Below are positions 1-10,232 of a stretch of DNA of 28,572 nt, one piece after another. The stretch covers positions 3,979 to 32,550 of the forward strand of contig NW_014040161.1 of the NCBI RefSeq assembly GCF_001186125.1, given 5' to 3'. Source of the stretch: Sphaeroforma arctica JP610. Its lineage: Eukaryota > Opisthokonta > Ichthyosporea > Ichthyophonida. The translations under genes were made by a program, and so were the position numbers. The notes under the pieces were generated by a model. It did no database searches. It was not told the DNA's origin and saw only the letters and a program-made list of their open reading frames with translations. Each line of letters opens with the position of its first letter. Position 1 is the first letter of the stretch.

Positions 1-71
<71 letters not shown>

Positions 72-79
72 GTATATAG

Positions 80-107
<28 letters not shown>
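1..107. repeat. (TA)n microsatellite
   Basis: The sequence is almost pure TA dinucleotide with two small interruptions near 65-80. It is followed to about 175 by a degenerate T/A-rich stretch with TGTG and ATTT motifs. No gene is visible. The left edge of the window falls inside the repeat, so its full length is unknown. Confidence 0.97.
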
Positions 108-110
<3 letters not shown>

Positions 111-652
111 GCGTATATGTATGTATGTGTGTTTGTGTTTATTTATTTATATTTATTTATATCGATGTATATATATATAACCTAATGCGTTTTGATACAT
201 CATGTTCTATCGGGTAAGCAACTCTGGAACGACTACATCACATAGTTCAAAGCGCGGTAACAAATCTCAATTTAAATATAACCCATGCTTCTGTGTAAGG
301 TACTTTGAACATGGCCGTCTAGATCATAAACCGAAGTATATATGAAAATTAGTAATTTAATTGTGATAGTTATGTGTAAATATTGAGTAATAACTAAATC
401 TGTGATCGTATACTCACAAAGTATGTCTGGCCTTGCCATACACTTTTCTGAATATCTGAGATCACTCTATGAGAAAACGCAACCAAAGAAGAGGACCAGT
501 GCTCTGCACAGTACGCACATAGCTGCGAATAACGAACGTACGCTCATACACCTTCACTCGTGCATGCATGTGTACACATCTCTTGTTGTATTTGTTGACT
601 TAGGAACAACCGATCGTTCGGCAGTTGGCGTACCCATGCCTTTGACACACAC

Positions 653-800
653 CTGCTGCACCTGTGTTAGAGCGGTTTCGATGTGCTGTGCAACGTATGC
701 GATGATGGCGTCATCGCGACACTGCCACACGCAAACGCCCCACTTAGCCGTAGTCACGAATTCGTCTAACCTAATGCGCAGACGAAGCGCTTGTGAGCAA
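653..800 (-). CDS. possible exon of an unidentified protein (weak)
   Basis: I do not recognise this protein. The minus strand has an open stretch richer in G+C than its surroundings. It is preceded by a plausible 3' splice site (ctgtgcag, then the exon from 800) and followed by a plausible 5' splice site (CAGCAG, then gtgtgt at 652). The frame reads a protein-like sequence including RDDAIIAYVAQHIETAL, which could form an amphipathic helix. No neighbouring exon was found to join it to, and a longer plus-strand reading frame (402-830) overlaps it. The call rests only on composition and splice-like flanks and may be chance. Confidence 0.18.
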
Positions 801-1050
801 CTGCACAGATGCAGATGTAAGTGCTTATGAGGAGAGCCATTGCCAATGGGTGCACGTGCATGCGTGCAAGAAGACGTGTTCAGTGCGAGCCCAGCGATGA
901 AAGGATTATGTCAGCACATTGAATGGAAACAAAAGTTTACAGTTGAGTAGGTGCATGTACTGGGATCTACAGTAATAAGTAGGGTGTGTATTCGGACTGG
1001 ACGGTCAAAGGTATGACAAGCATAGCCTTCCATCAGCGACCATTTGACAC

Positions 1051-1503
1051 CCATCCGATGAGAAAACACTATCAACTAACCAGCAGCAACACACTCAGCT
1101 GGCGGTAGAGACCACTCACCCGATGGGAAAACACTATCAACTAACCAGCAGCAACACACTCAGCTGGCGGTAGAGACCACTCACCCGATGGGAAAACACT
1201 ATCAACTAACCAGCAGCAACACACTCAGCTGGCGGTAGAGACCACTCACCCGATGGGAAAACACTATCAACTAACCAACAGCAACACACTCAGCTGGTGG
1301 TAGAGATCACTCACCCGATGGGAAAACACTATCAACTAACCAGCAGCAACACACTCAGCTGGTGGTAGAGACCACTCACCCGATTGGAAAACACTATCAA
1401 CTAACCAGCAGCAACACACTCAGCTGGTGGTAGAGACCACTCACCCGATGGGAAAACACTATCAACTAACCAGCAGCAACACACTCACCCGATGGGAAAA
1501 CAC
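1051..1503. repeat. 65-bp minisatellite, about 7 copies
   Basis: The unit begins cccgatgggaaaacac and includes the segment cagcagcaacacactcagct. Copies start at 1056, 1121, 1186, 1251, 1316, 1381 and 1446, an exact 65-bp period, with a shortened last copy near 1490. Copies differ by only a few substitutions, such as ggcggtag versus ggtggtag, so the array is young or homogenised. No link to a gene is visible. Confidence 0.97.
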
Positions 1504-2085
1504 CCCGAAGGTAGGCAGTGCAATGTGTCATCGACTCAATAAGCCGCAGACTTCGGTCATGTGCCGTTTGTATGGAGACTTGTCGATGCTTTGCTGATGA
1601 TAAAATGGTAAATGTCGCAATTGTTTGTGAGGTGGTAGAATATCGTATTGTATTGTTGGTAAAGTGGTAGAATGTTGCAATTGTTAGTACACATTTGATG
1701 TCCGGGTGGTTAAGTACCGGCCCGTCTATAACGGCAGATACGTCTCCTGGGGACAGACAGCTAACTACAAGCACACGACTGATCAGTCCATATCGTTATC
1801 ACCAGTCTTGTTTTCAGAATCACTCCAAAGTTAGTATCGACAGATTCCTGTCCATATTCGGCTTTTACCTCAGCTAAAATGAAGATCACACAATGAATGG
1901 TGATTCGATCTCCAGATACCGCGAGAATCAATCGTAGATGTTGTACATGGCACTCGCGAGGTGTGTCATGTGTACAATTGAACATGTGCATAGCAGTCGG
2001 TCGGGTCAGTCGATATATTGGGTGTGCCCTGTAGGTAAAAGAGATATCTTTCTATGGGTGCCGTTTCAGTTTACATTGCCCATTT

Positions 2086-2410
2086 GACACATTTGACAGG
2101 CGTCAGAGTAGCAGGGCATATAACAATAGTGTGGCTACATTCACTTGTGCACATTTGACAGGTGTGACAGTGACAGTGACAGGGCATATAACAATAGTGT
2201 GGCTACATTCACGTGTGCACATTTGACAGGTGTGACAGTGACAGGGCATATAACAATAGTGTGGCTACATTCACGTGTGTACATTTGATAGGTGTGACAG
2301 TGACAGGGCATATAACAATAGTGTGGCTACATTCACTTGTGCACATTTGACAGGTGTGACAGTGACAGTGCATATAACAATAGTGTGGCTACATTCACGT
2401 GTGCACATGC
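2086..2410. repeat. about 62-bp minisatellite, 5-6 copies
   Basis: The unit contains acatttgacaggtgtgacag followed by gggcatataacaatagtgtg and gctacattcacgtgtgc. Copies recur every 62-67 bp. The length variation comes from an extra gtgaca hexamer in some units, so the array has an internal microsatellite-like expansion. Short open frames over it on both strands are by-products of the repeat. Confidence 0.95.
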
Positions 2411-3149
2411 GAGGTATCAGTTGTACCATCCAGTGTTGCACTGGGACGATTCTGCATTTAATAGGACCCCTAAGCAGACATTCAAAACGCGTCCCATTTA
2501 ACAAAAGGACAAATAAAACGTGTGGTAGGTATCGATTCCAACAGCGGTTGCAAGCGGAGACTGGTTTTAATAGCTTTCACATTCCGTCATTTCTCATGGT
2601 TTACTGTCTGCGTCCTTGGTACAGCCATGGCTACGTGGCGTCATCTATATGTTCCGTTGCGATATGACTGAATATGTTAACATGAGAACACTCCACTTGC
2701 TGTGACATGCCACGGGCGTATCGGAGGCTGTGTCGTGTCTATATAAGGTAGACATAAGTTTGAGACAACCCTGCAAGGCACAGACAAAGGGATACCACCA
2801 AATGTATTCAAAAACGGTAGTAGCACAACCCGCCAGAGGACGGCCCACAGAGACGTTTACGCGTCTACAGAAATATTTGATACGCCTCACATCTATGTGT
2901 TAGTATACAGACAGAGTGAAAGATCTGTACTTGCAAGGGTCTATAGTGAGCGTACTATGTAATACAACAGTTGCCGATGGTTGCTTCATCACACGTGGGG
3001 TCAGCTGAGGCACGCACGTACACAGCAGCCATGGCGAAGCTCCGTACTGCACAATACTCCACAGTTAAGTTCAGTGGATGGCCGCTACCATTAACCATCG
3101 ACCAAAACATCACAGTACATACGGCTAGACATGCGCAGGCGTTATAAAC

Positions 3150-3705
3150 ATATCAGAAAATTAAAAACATCTATAAGAGACATAAAGCAAAACAGAACAT
3201 CTATGAGAGATATAAGGCAAAATATAACATCTATGAGAGACATAAGGCAAAATATAACATCTGTAAGAGATATGAGAGACATAAGGCAAAACATAATATC
3301 TATGAGAGACATAAGGCAAAACATAACATCAATGAGAGACATAAGGCAAAACAGAACATCTATAGGAGACTTAAGGCAAAATATAACATCTATGAGAGAC
3401 ATAAGGCAAAACATAACATCTATGAGAGACATCAGGCAAAACATAACATCTATGAGAGACATCAGGCAAAATGTAACATCTATGAGAGACATAAGGCAAA
3501 ACATAACATCTTTGATAGACATAAGGCAAAACATAATATCTATGAGAGACATAAGGCAAAATATAACATCTATGAGAGACATAAGGCAAAATATAACATC
3601 CATGGGATACAGAAGGCAAAACATAACATCTATGAGGGACATAAGGCAAATCATAACATCTATGAGAGATATAAGGCAAATATAGCATCTATGAGAGACC
3701 ATCTA
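3150..3705. repeat. 30-bp minisatellite, about 18 copies
   Basis: The unit reads ataaggcaaaacataacatc then tatgagagac. Because 30 is a multiple of three and the unit lacks stops in several frames, the array stays open for about 185 codons on both strands. The plus frame (3131-3685) would encode a ten-residue repeat, QNITSMRDIR. Openness in several frames is expected from the repeat alone, so I call it a satellite, not a gene. One unit carries an extra 12 bp (near 3270). Confidence 0.93.
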
Positions 3706-4110
3706 TGAGTGTCCTATGTTGAACTGCATCTATGAGTAACTTTAGTTAAATTATATCATTTATGAGTGATTAAGTTAAATTATAACATCTATAAGTGACT
3801 TATGTTGAATAGTATCGATGAGTGACTTGAATTGAATTATTACATCTGTGATTGACTTGAGTTATTTCATAAAATCTATGAGTGACTAAGTTAAATTAAT
3901 ACATATGAGTGACTAGAGTTGAATTATAACACCCATGTGACTTAAGTTAATTCGCAACATCTATGAGTAACTTGTAAGTTCAATTATAATAACTATGAGT
4001 GACTTGAGTTAAATTACATTTATGAGTGACTTTTTAAGTTCAACTATAATAACTATGATTGACTCCGAGTTAAATTACATCTATGAGTGACTCAAGTTGA
4101 AATAGTGTAC
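3706..4110. repeat. degenerate continuation of the 30-bp satellite
   Basis: Units of about 29-33 bp with the core atctatgagtgactt followed by aagttaaattataac continue directly from the cleaner array at 3150-3705 and share its catctatgag core. The body of the unit has been replaced (aagttaaattat instead of ataaggcaaaa). Copies are far more diverged and contain indels. This looks like an older neighbouring zone of the same array. Confidence 0.85.
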
Positions 4111-5655
4111 CATACCCATTGCCACCCTGAAGCGACATAGTGAAGCTCCTTTCAAGTTAAATACGTATATAAATTTCATAGGTGCTTACAGGTGCAATGC
4201 AGTAACATCTGTGAACTCAACGGACAATAATGAAACCTTTGCGCCATGCAAGTGCCTGATAGCTACACGAATGCATGTGTACAAAACCATATAGAACCAG
4301 TCAACACGCTGTTCAGGAAAAGACGTAAACATAGTTGCGCGCGTGACGAATGGTGGTATGGATACTATGCTGAACCTTTCCCGTTGGTGCAATATCTGAT
4401 TTCGACTGTTTACGAATGAAAATATCCATCTGTGCGTGCGACTGGGGTGTGATGACAGATAACAGGCAACCGAATACGTCTGAAGAAGCTTTGCGTGTGT
4501 TTATAACTTCTTTTGTGAACTATGGCAATGATGAGTTATAACCGCCTTCTCGCAAGCGCACGTAATCGACTGTGAAGCACACTTAACGGGAGTGCAGGAC
4601 TGCTTACGTGTGCAATCTCTTGCATCCACCACGTTCAAAATTAAATTGCAAATGTCATGGTTGGTGTATACCGAAATTGTTGCCAACGCTTAAAATTCAG
4701 TCGTGATATGTCGAGCGCTAACTCCCTCACCCACTAGACCTATGCGATAAATAGTGCATTGACGACAGAAACGTGGAACACAACGAATATATTTTCATAA
4801 TATGAAACTACAACTAGCATAGTCTCGTGCTTCTATTGTTATAGTGTCAGAGACTACATATAAGCCCTCGGGCAATCCAGTCTGAATGCGAGATAAATTA
4901 AGCTAAGTCATTACCATTCCGACGCGCCACTACTTGCTCAGCGGAGAGTGAAATGGAAGCCCTTTTTAAAAATATTGTATACATGTTTGTGTATGTGTAC
5001 ACAATACACGCAATCCCTTTATGAAAATATAAATGTAATGTGGAAACGAATAAACGAAGACCCTTCGCATAACAAACTAACCTGACTATAAATGTGACGC
5101 ATTCAGTGACCGGCAAAGGACAAAACTGTAGCCATATGACCAAAGGCCTAAGTGCGCACAGACTCTGCATCTCATGATCGACTAGCACTAGTGTAGTGCT
5201 CACATGTATGACAGTTATCACCTCGAGAATTCTAAGCAGATTCTGTCATTACAAGCAACATAGCTTAAATACAAGGTTTGTATCAATCACTCAACCGCTT
5301 GTCGCAATAGCTTAATGTTCGCATTCACATAAAGTCAGGCGCGTATGCACCACTCACCTTTGCTCATGTTTGTGTTCAACTGCTATAATCCAACAGTCGA
5401 TTCCAAATCAAAATCTACAGTATGTCTCGTCAGTTTCCCGTGTCGGTTGTGCACATTGTGTACATATGTGTGTGTGTGTAATGTACAGCTCTTTTAGCAA
5501 CTGCGCCTATATACACACCTCGCATCACCGGGCCCACATCGTTCGTGTCGTGGATATTTAATCCACTTATCGATCAAAAGACGTTGTCATTATTTTAAGA
5601 TATACGTCAAGTACTGATATTATTATTTCACGAATGTATCATCTGAATTCGCTCA
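4111..5655. other. no recognisable gene
   Basis: This is AT-rich sequence without tandem repeats. Short minus-strand open frames exist (4186-4392, 4501-4686, 4898-5221), and the second is cysteine-rich. None has a recognisable domain, a matching partner exon or clear composition support. I see nothing further that can be defended. Confidence 0.5.
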
Positions 5656-5658
5656 CCC

Positions 5659-5777
5659 GATTGTGAACTCCGCAATATCTTCGGATGCGCAGGTTCGAGT
5701 CCTGCACCTGTCATTTACTTAGCAGGTTGGCCGAGTGGTCTAAGGCGTTGTGTTTAGGAAACAATCATTTTCTTTTT
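5659..5777 (+). tRNA. circularly permuted tRNA-Leu(UAG) gene
   Basis: Two halves of one tRNA lie in reversed order. The upstream 3' half (5670-5713) has the anticodon-stem strand CGCAA, a variable arm ATC-TTCG-GAT, a perfect T arm (GCAGG, loop TTCGAGT, CCTGC) and acceptor ACCTGTC plus A73. After a 7-nt spacer (5714-5720) comes the 5' half (5721-5758): acceptor AGCAGGT, a leucine-type A box (TGGCCGAGTGG), stem TTGTG, and TTTAGG with anticodon TAG at 5755-5757. Rejoined at positions 37/38 it is 82 nt, the size of human tRNA-Leu. TTGTG pairs with CGCAA (one G-U). The acceptor pairs at six of seven positions, counting one G-U; 1-72 is an A-C mismatch. GATTGT (5659-5664) complements ACAATC (5761-5766), giving a helix outside the joint as in splicing-endonuclease substrates. 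T runs at 5768-5777 suit a Pol III terminator. The alternative is two leftover fragments of tandem tRNA genes, but no missing halves are nearby. Known permuted tRNAs come from certain algae, nucleomorphs and archaea. Confidence 0.78.
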
Positions 5778-5789
5778 ATATTGGTTCGT

Positions 5790-7025
5790 GTCCGTGTTGC
5801 CCCAGCACCGTGAGACGTGAGTGATATTTATATTTATCTGCTCGCGAGTTGTAGTACTTCTCTACAGCTTGCGCGCATGTGATTCTCCTCATGACATTGT
5901 ACATGTGCGAAAACAAATGACTTAAGTCTTTGGCGTTCTCCCAGAGTGGAGCAATCTGTATGTGCGAGATTTTATCGCCAGCTTTGGTCCTAGTCGTTGT
6001 AAAGAACCAAAACACTGTTGCACTACTTTAAAGACCGCGAGCGAAATTATATTCAAGTAGGGTAGCTCGTGTTCAGTATACAAGGCAGTACACAACTATA
6101 TCACAGGACTCAACTACGAAATCAAAAATTATTACGGTATACAGCCACACGACTAGTTTCAACATCGTTTAATGGGTCGAACTTGTTGTATATGTATTGT
6201 GTATGCATAATATTGAATCAGTGGTTTGCATATTTAAAGTTTATATTTTCATTTGCTTTCATAGAGTGTGCTTTGACTGCACAACCTTGTCCTCCGAGTA
6301 TTCTGCCATACTCTCATAAACTCACTCAAAATTGCTGCCACGTCCTGTAAGGTCAATTAACATTTCCGGGTGATCATATCTGGATTCTTGAGCTTCCATT
6401 CCGGATATTCAGCGACAGTTTCTGGCATTCGACTCGAAGAATTTCATGGCTGGCAGCAGGCACAAGTACTGCACACCGATAAATCCTACAACCAAGAACA
6501 TCTTCGCGCCAGGGAGTGCGCAAATTATAATATTATATTTAAAGTGCCTGCTTGGCAGTTGTCAGATGAAGAACGTAGACCAAGTCAAGTAAACTTTGCA
6601 CTATTATCCCTATCGCACTGTACGCACTGTGTTCAGTTTTCCGCTCATGGCACACCCAGTGAGAGAGCAAGTTTAAAAACCAATAATAATGAAGTAGGGT
6701 GTTGAAGGAAACGTTTTTATCTTTCTTCTGTCAACTGATATTGGAGGTTTGTTACAGTGTACTAGTTAGCCATTTACAAGTGCGTTAAAACGACCTCTGG
6801 TAGCTATCGAGGGACATTGTATTGTAGCTGGGTGGACAGCATATACGTGCTGTACAATACTGCACGGAGCTCCAGTTCGGAATCCATAAAAAAAAATCAT
6901 ACCAGAAATGCACACATTTTGCACTTCAGCTTTATACCAAGCTAGATTTTCAATACAAAATACATACTGTACGTATTTTTAAAACTGAATATATCAAAAT
7001 ATCCAGCTCTCAAGAAAATAGAGTG
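5790..7025. other. no recognisable gene
   Basis: This is AT-rich unique sequence. A plus-strand open frame at 6370-6705 (111 codons) contains no motif I recognise and has no convincing start context. I see no tandem repeats or RNA genes. Confidence 0.45.
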
Positions 7026-7029
7026 TGTA

Positions 7030-7735
7030 TTTTCCATCACCTGCTGGTTGCTCTATTGTGAAAAATATTACTGTCTTGTTCTCGAGAAAAAAATCGAGTT
7101 AAATTTTTTTAAATATAATTGAAGAAAGCTCGACACTAGTTTTGTTTTGGAGACAATTTCTCTTGCAATCCGCTCAAATTCATTACTATTGAAAACCCTC
7201 TGTGTTAACATGGTTGCATGAATTGACTCAACAATTATATGCACTTAACATAATCGAAAATAAAAAGTGTCTGGCCTGGTGTGGAATTTGTTCTTTTGGG
7301 GCAATGTGCTTAAACTTGACCTTGGCGAGATTTTATTACTTCAACACGATGAGAACCACAGCATTTGCAGCGTGTATATTGTATTGAGAGGTTTACATAC
7401 ACCTACAGATTGTCAGCAATTCCATCACCTGCTAGTTTAATACTCTATTGACATCATTGTTACTGTATTTCTATCTTGTTCTTAAGAAAACTCGGTAATC
7501 GTTGATACAATTCCTTTTTTTATTCTTTTTACTACCCACTCTGCTTCATTTACTATTTATTACCATGGCCGCGGCAATGCTGTGAATTATTTTTTACAAT
7601 TTGACCATCAACCGAAAATGAAAATTGTTCGGTCTAGGTCCAGAGGCGAAATGTCTACAAATGACCAGTGGCGAGATTGGTACTCCGATACAATGATAAC
7701 CACGGTATTCGCAACTTTTAGTGTTATCGCAACAT
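7030..7735 (+). repeat. old, diverged direct duplication
   Basis: Two blocks share ordered similarity. ccatcacctgctggttgctc at about 7034 matches ccatcacctgctagttt at about 7421, and both are followed by a ctcttg/cttgttct...agaaaa stretch. Later, ggcgagat with a tact...acgatgagaaccac run at 7323-7360 matches ggcgagattggtact...acaatgataaccac at 7671-7705. Spacing within the blocks differs (about 292 versus 250 bp), so indels have accumulated. Short open frames in the two copies (ending near 7387 and 7797) share a TM-TT-FA pattern, but no function is recognisable. It may be a decayed dispersed element or a local duplication. Confidence 0.5.
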
Positions 7736-7799
7736 TATTATTCAAGAGTCACTGTGTTTTTGGGCTGACTATATTTCATGACCTGATTTTCGTGTAGAA

Positions 7800-9750
7800 A
7801 CGGTGAGTATTTTAATAGTAGAGCTGTCATTTTGCGCCATTCTACTGCACAAGTGACAATTCGGTTCAATCAACTATAACCTTATTATTTCCTGTGCAAC
7901 CCTCAAGCAACTTTGCCAGTTGTCAAAGAGCTTTTCTGTACATTGCGGTATGAATATTGCAGACACACGATATGTGCTTCAATCGGGGGTTTGATATAAA
8001 AACCACCAATCAAAACTGAAACTGCGACACCACTGTGGCAAACCTTGCAACGGCGCGTTCGAGTTTTGTATCATTTTCATAGATAGAGCCTTAAATCTTG
8101 GGGATGTGCTTTAACTAGATACCTTTCGACCATTCGAATCAATTTTCTATTGTCATATAAATGTTTTATAAAATAAAATAAAAATGTTACCGACAGCAAC
8201 ATAATGGTGTTTGTTACTTTGGAAGTGAACTCTGGCAAGGTGGATACTTCATTGCTTAATATCGTGGATTAGCGTACATGAGATTGCAAAGGCGCAGTAT
8301 ATGTTCAAGGTATATTTTCGCATTTCATGTAGAATAATGTTCAATCTTAAGCAAAAAATAGATACCTATTGGGATCTCACTTCATTGTAAACGGATAAGC
8401 GAACACTTAACAGGTGGCTTGGCATCTCTTTTCCAAGCCGTTCGACTCTTTTGGGACAACTACTAGTAGGGAGGAAGTAGGTCTCGTCATGAAACCTGTT
8501 GAAGTTCTGTTTGGAATGAAGATTAAATATCCCAGTATCTGCTCTCGACATTTGGTGCGGGCTATGATATTTATCAAAGTTACTTTTGAAAGCCAAATTA
8601 ATTAAATGATAGGGTTTTTATAACGTTTAGCTTTAAAGCTGTGCTGCACAATATGTTATTGCGACTGTCGTTCTGTTTCCATGTCTTACAGATTTATTTG
8701 TGTACCATTTTCTGCTTTTAAAACCAGCAGACAATATAAATATCACATTCCGGTCCACAGCTGGCCCATAGAAGGTCGCAATGTTGGAACAGACATAAAC
8801 TGGCGATGTCGGTGTGCCTTGAGTTTGCACACATAATATACCTATGTAGTAAATTTGCATCGGGCCATGGACGACAGTTGTATTGATTTTTATTGTCTCT
8901 CTACGATTCTAGGTTACCCAAATCACGAGTTTTTCCTCATGCTTGGTCATTCTATTGTTTCTAAAGTGAAAGAATCCACTGAGTGTACACCGATTGCACC
9001 TGAACCAATATGTGTTCATACGATGTGCATTGTTGTGCCTTATAGTCCTTCGTGTCAATTCTGGTGCGAAAATAGCTCGGAGTGTTCATCCATGGCGCCA
9101 TCATATAGTCCACAGCGCTTAGACAGCATGCACTACGCCACTAGGATGTATCAGGCATGACACTGAGGTGTTCATTGTGTGCCACTATGGTGTTGGTGGG
9201 CTAGTTTCGCCCACCTACCTCCTAAGCGGACTTTGATCTAAATTATACATGATACTATTTTCTTGTTTTCTGAGTACTACGTAGTGTTCTAACTAATGAT
9301 TAATATATTCCATTTCCATAAAGTGTGAATGATATGGGATGTACTGCGTGGAAGTCTCACGATGTCGGTTGCCTGCTTGTTTTTCCGTATCCGTGTTTGA
9401 CTGAGGTGGTCAGCCATTCCGGTGTTAAAGTAGGGGGCCGGGGTTCACCTGCATCGAAATCAAAAGAGGCATATATAAAAAAGCCACGAAACGTTTACAC
9501 GACTACACAAGCATATTCCTTCACTCTCAAACCTGTCTGAGCGAGTGCTTCAATACGGGATGAATGGTCGTGTGTCAAGGGGTGCACTCGTGTACAAACA
9601 TGTGCTCACACCTGAATAAACATATGCATCCCCGAGCACAACGCTGTGAGCATTCTGTTCCGATTTGAACGATACTTCGGCAAACCTTATCACAGACGAA
9701 CACGCACTACGTATCAAGCAACCATCTAGATATTAAGTAATACTCAGCAA
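7800..9750. other. no recognisable gene; one TATA-like site and one hairpin
   Basis: This is AT-rich sequence with unrecognised short open frames (for example 8855-9160 and 9325-9540, plus strand). A TATA-like atatataaaaaag begins at 9471. A perfect 7-bp hairpin, GGTGGGC loop GCCCACC, lies near 9195-9216. Neither can be tied to a transcript. It includes the likely downstream flank of the minus-strand POLG gene. Confidence 0.4.
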
Positions 9751-9758
9751 GGACTAGG

Positions 9759-9764
9759 TTTATT
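9759..9764 (-). promoter_or_regulatory. possible POLG polyadenylation signal
   Basis: AATAAA occurs on the minus strand 337 nt past the proposed POLG stop codon. It is the only canonical hexamer I noticed in that stretch. Distance and sequence fit a 3' UTR end, but no downstream element was assessed, and the C-terminal end of the gene is itself uncertain. Confidence 0.3.
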
Positions 9765-10014
9765 GAATCAGTTGATTACAGCCAAATCATAGCCACAACA
9801 ACCCCTATAATGGGCATATATCGTTGAGCGAAAAACGGACATTCGGTCACGTGGGCGACTGATATCTGACATATCGCACTTTAACAAATAGCATTGCGCA
9901 CAGCTGACGATGCCACACATATCCATGAGACAGATAGCTACAGAGGAATCCAGTAATCAACAGTGATGTAATAACAGAACTGGAACACTCACATGCTATC
10001 AGAGATGACAAGTG

Positions 10015-10155
10015 CGAATAACCTTGTGCACAAAGACTGAGACAGTGACATAAATCGTAGGTCGGAAAGACCCATTGATAAAAACAAATACCCTACAACC
10101 CTAAAACTGAGACACCGACTCACCTGTAGGTAGGAGAGACCCATTGGTGCACCTG
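10015..10155 (-). repeat. about 80-bp diverged duplication around the exon 19 end
   Basis: aaactgagacaccgactcac and gtaggtaggagagacccattg (10104-10145) resemble aagactgagacagtgacata and gtaggtcggaaagacccattg (10032-10077). The duplicated block includes the end of the exon 19 coding sequence and the gtgagt site. The downstream copy has lost the GT. Confidence 0.75.
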
Positions 10156-10232
10156 ACACTGTCATAGATGTCCATTGTGCGCCCATGGGCGATGGCAACG
10201 TCATTGGACGGCGTCAAACAGTCCATGTCAAC
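10101..10232 (-). CDS. POLG: POLG exon 19: C-terminal exon
   Basis: It encodes [18 protein letters not shown], then [20 protein letters not shown] and a short tail to TAG (10103-10101). It aligns with human VTMDCKTPSNPTG..., ALDIYQIIELTKGSL. The reading-through version gives 43 residues from here, against 47 in human. A very good donor (CTACAG, then gtgagt at 10123) lies eight codons before the stop, and the stop falls in a telomere-like TTTTAGGG patch of the kind found in introns here. The true end may therefore be in another exon. Confidence 0.85.
   Translation of the reverse strand, partial: VDMDCLTPSNDVAIAHGRTMDIYDSVRCTNGSLLPTGESVSQF

Noticed and set aside
402-830. 142-codon plus-strand open frame
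   Set aside because: No recognisable motif, and rich in His/Thr/Cys codons typical of non-coding frames. The opposite strand looks slightly more protein-like.
1051-1503. CRISPR-like regular repeats
   Set aside because: Units are contiguous with no unique spacers, and the region is eukaryotic. The same holds for the other arrays.
3131-3685. 184-codon repeat protein QNITSMRDIR
   Set aside because: The 30-bp unit keeps several frames open on both strands, so openness is no evidence of coding.
5740-5800. Normal tRNA-Leu with its 3' half just downstream (ttggttcgtgtcc near 5780)
   Set aside because: The downstream T-loop-like sequence has only a 3-bp stem, and no matching acceptor strand or variable arm follows. 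The upstream half fits far better.
6370-6705. 111-codon plus-strand open frame
   Set aside because: No domain, no partner exon and no compositional contrast with its surroundings.
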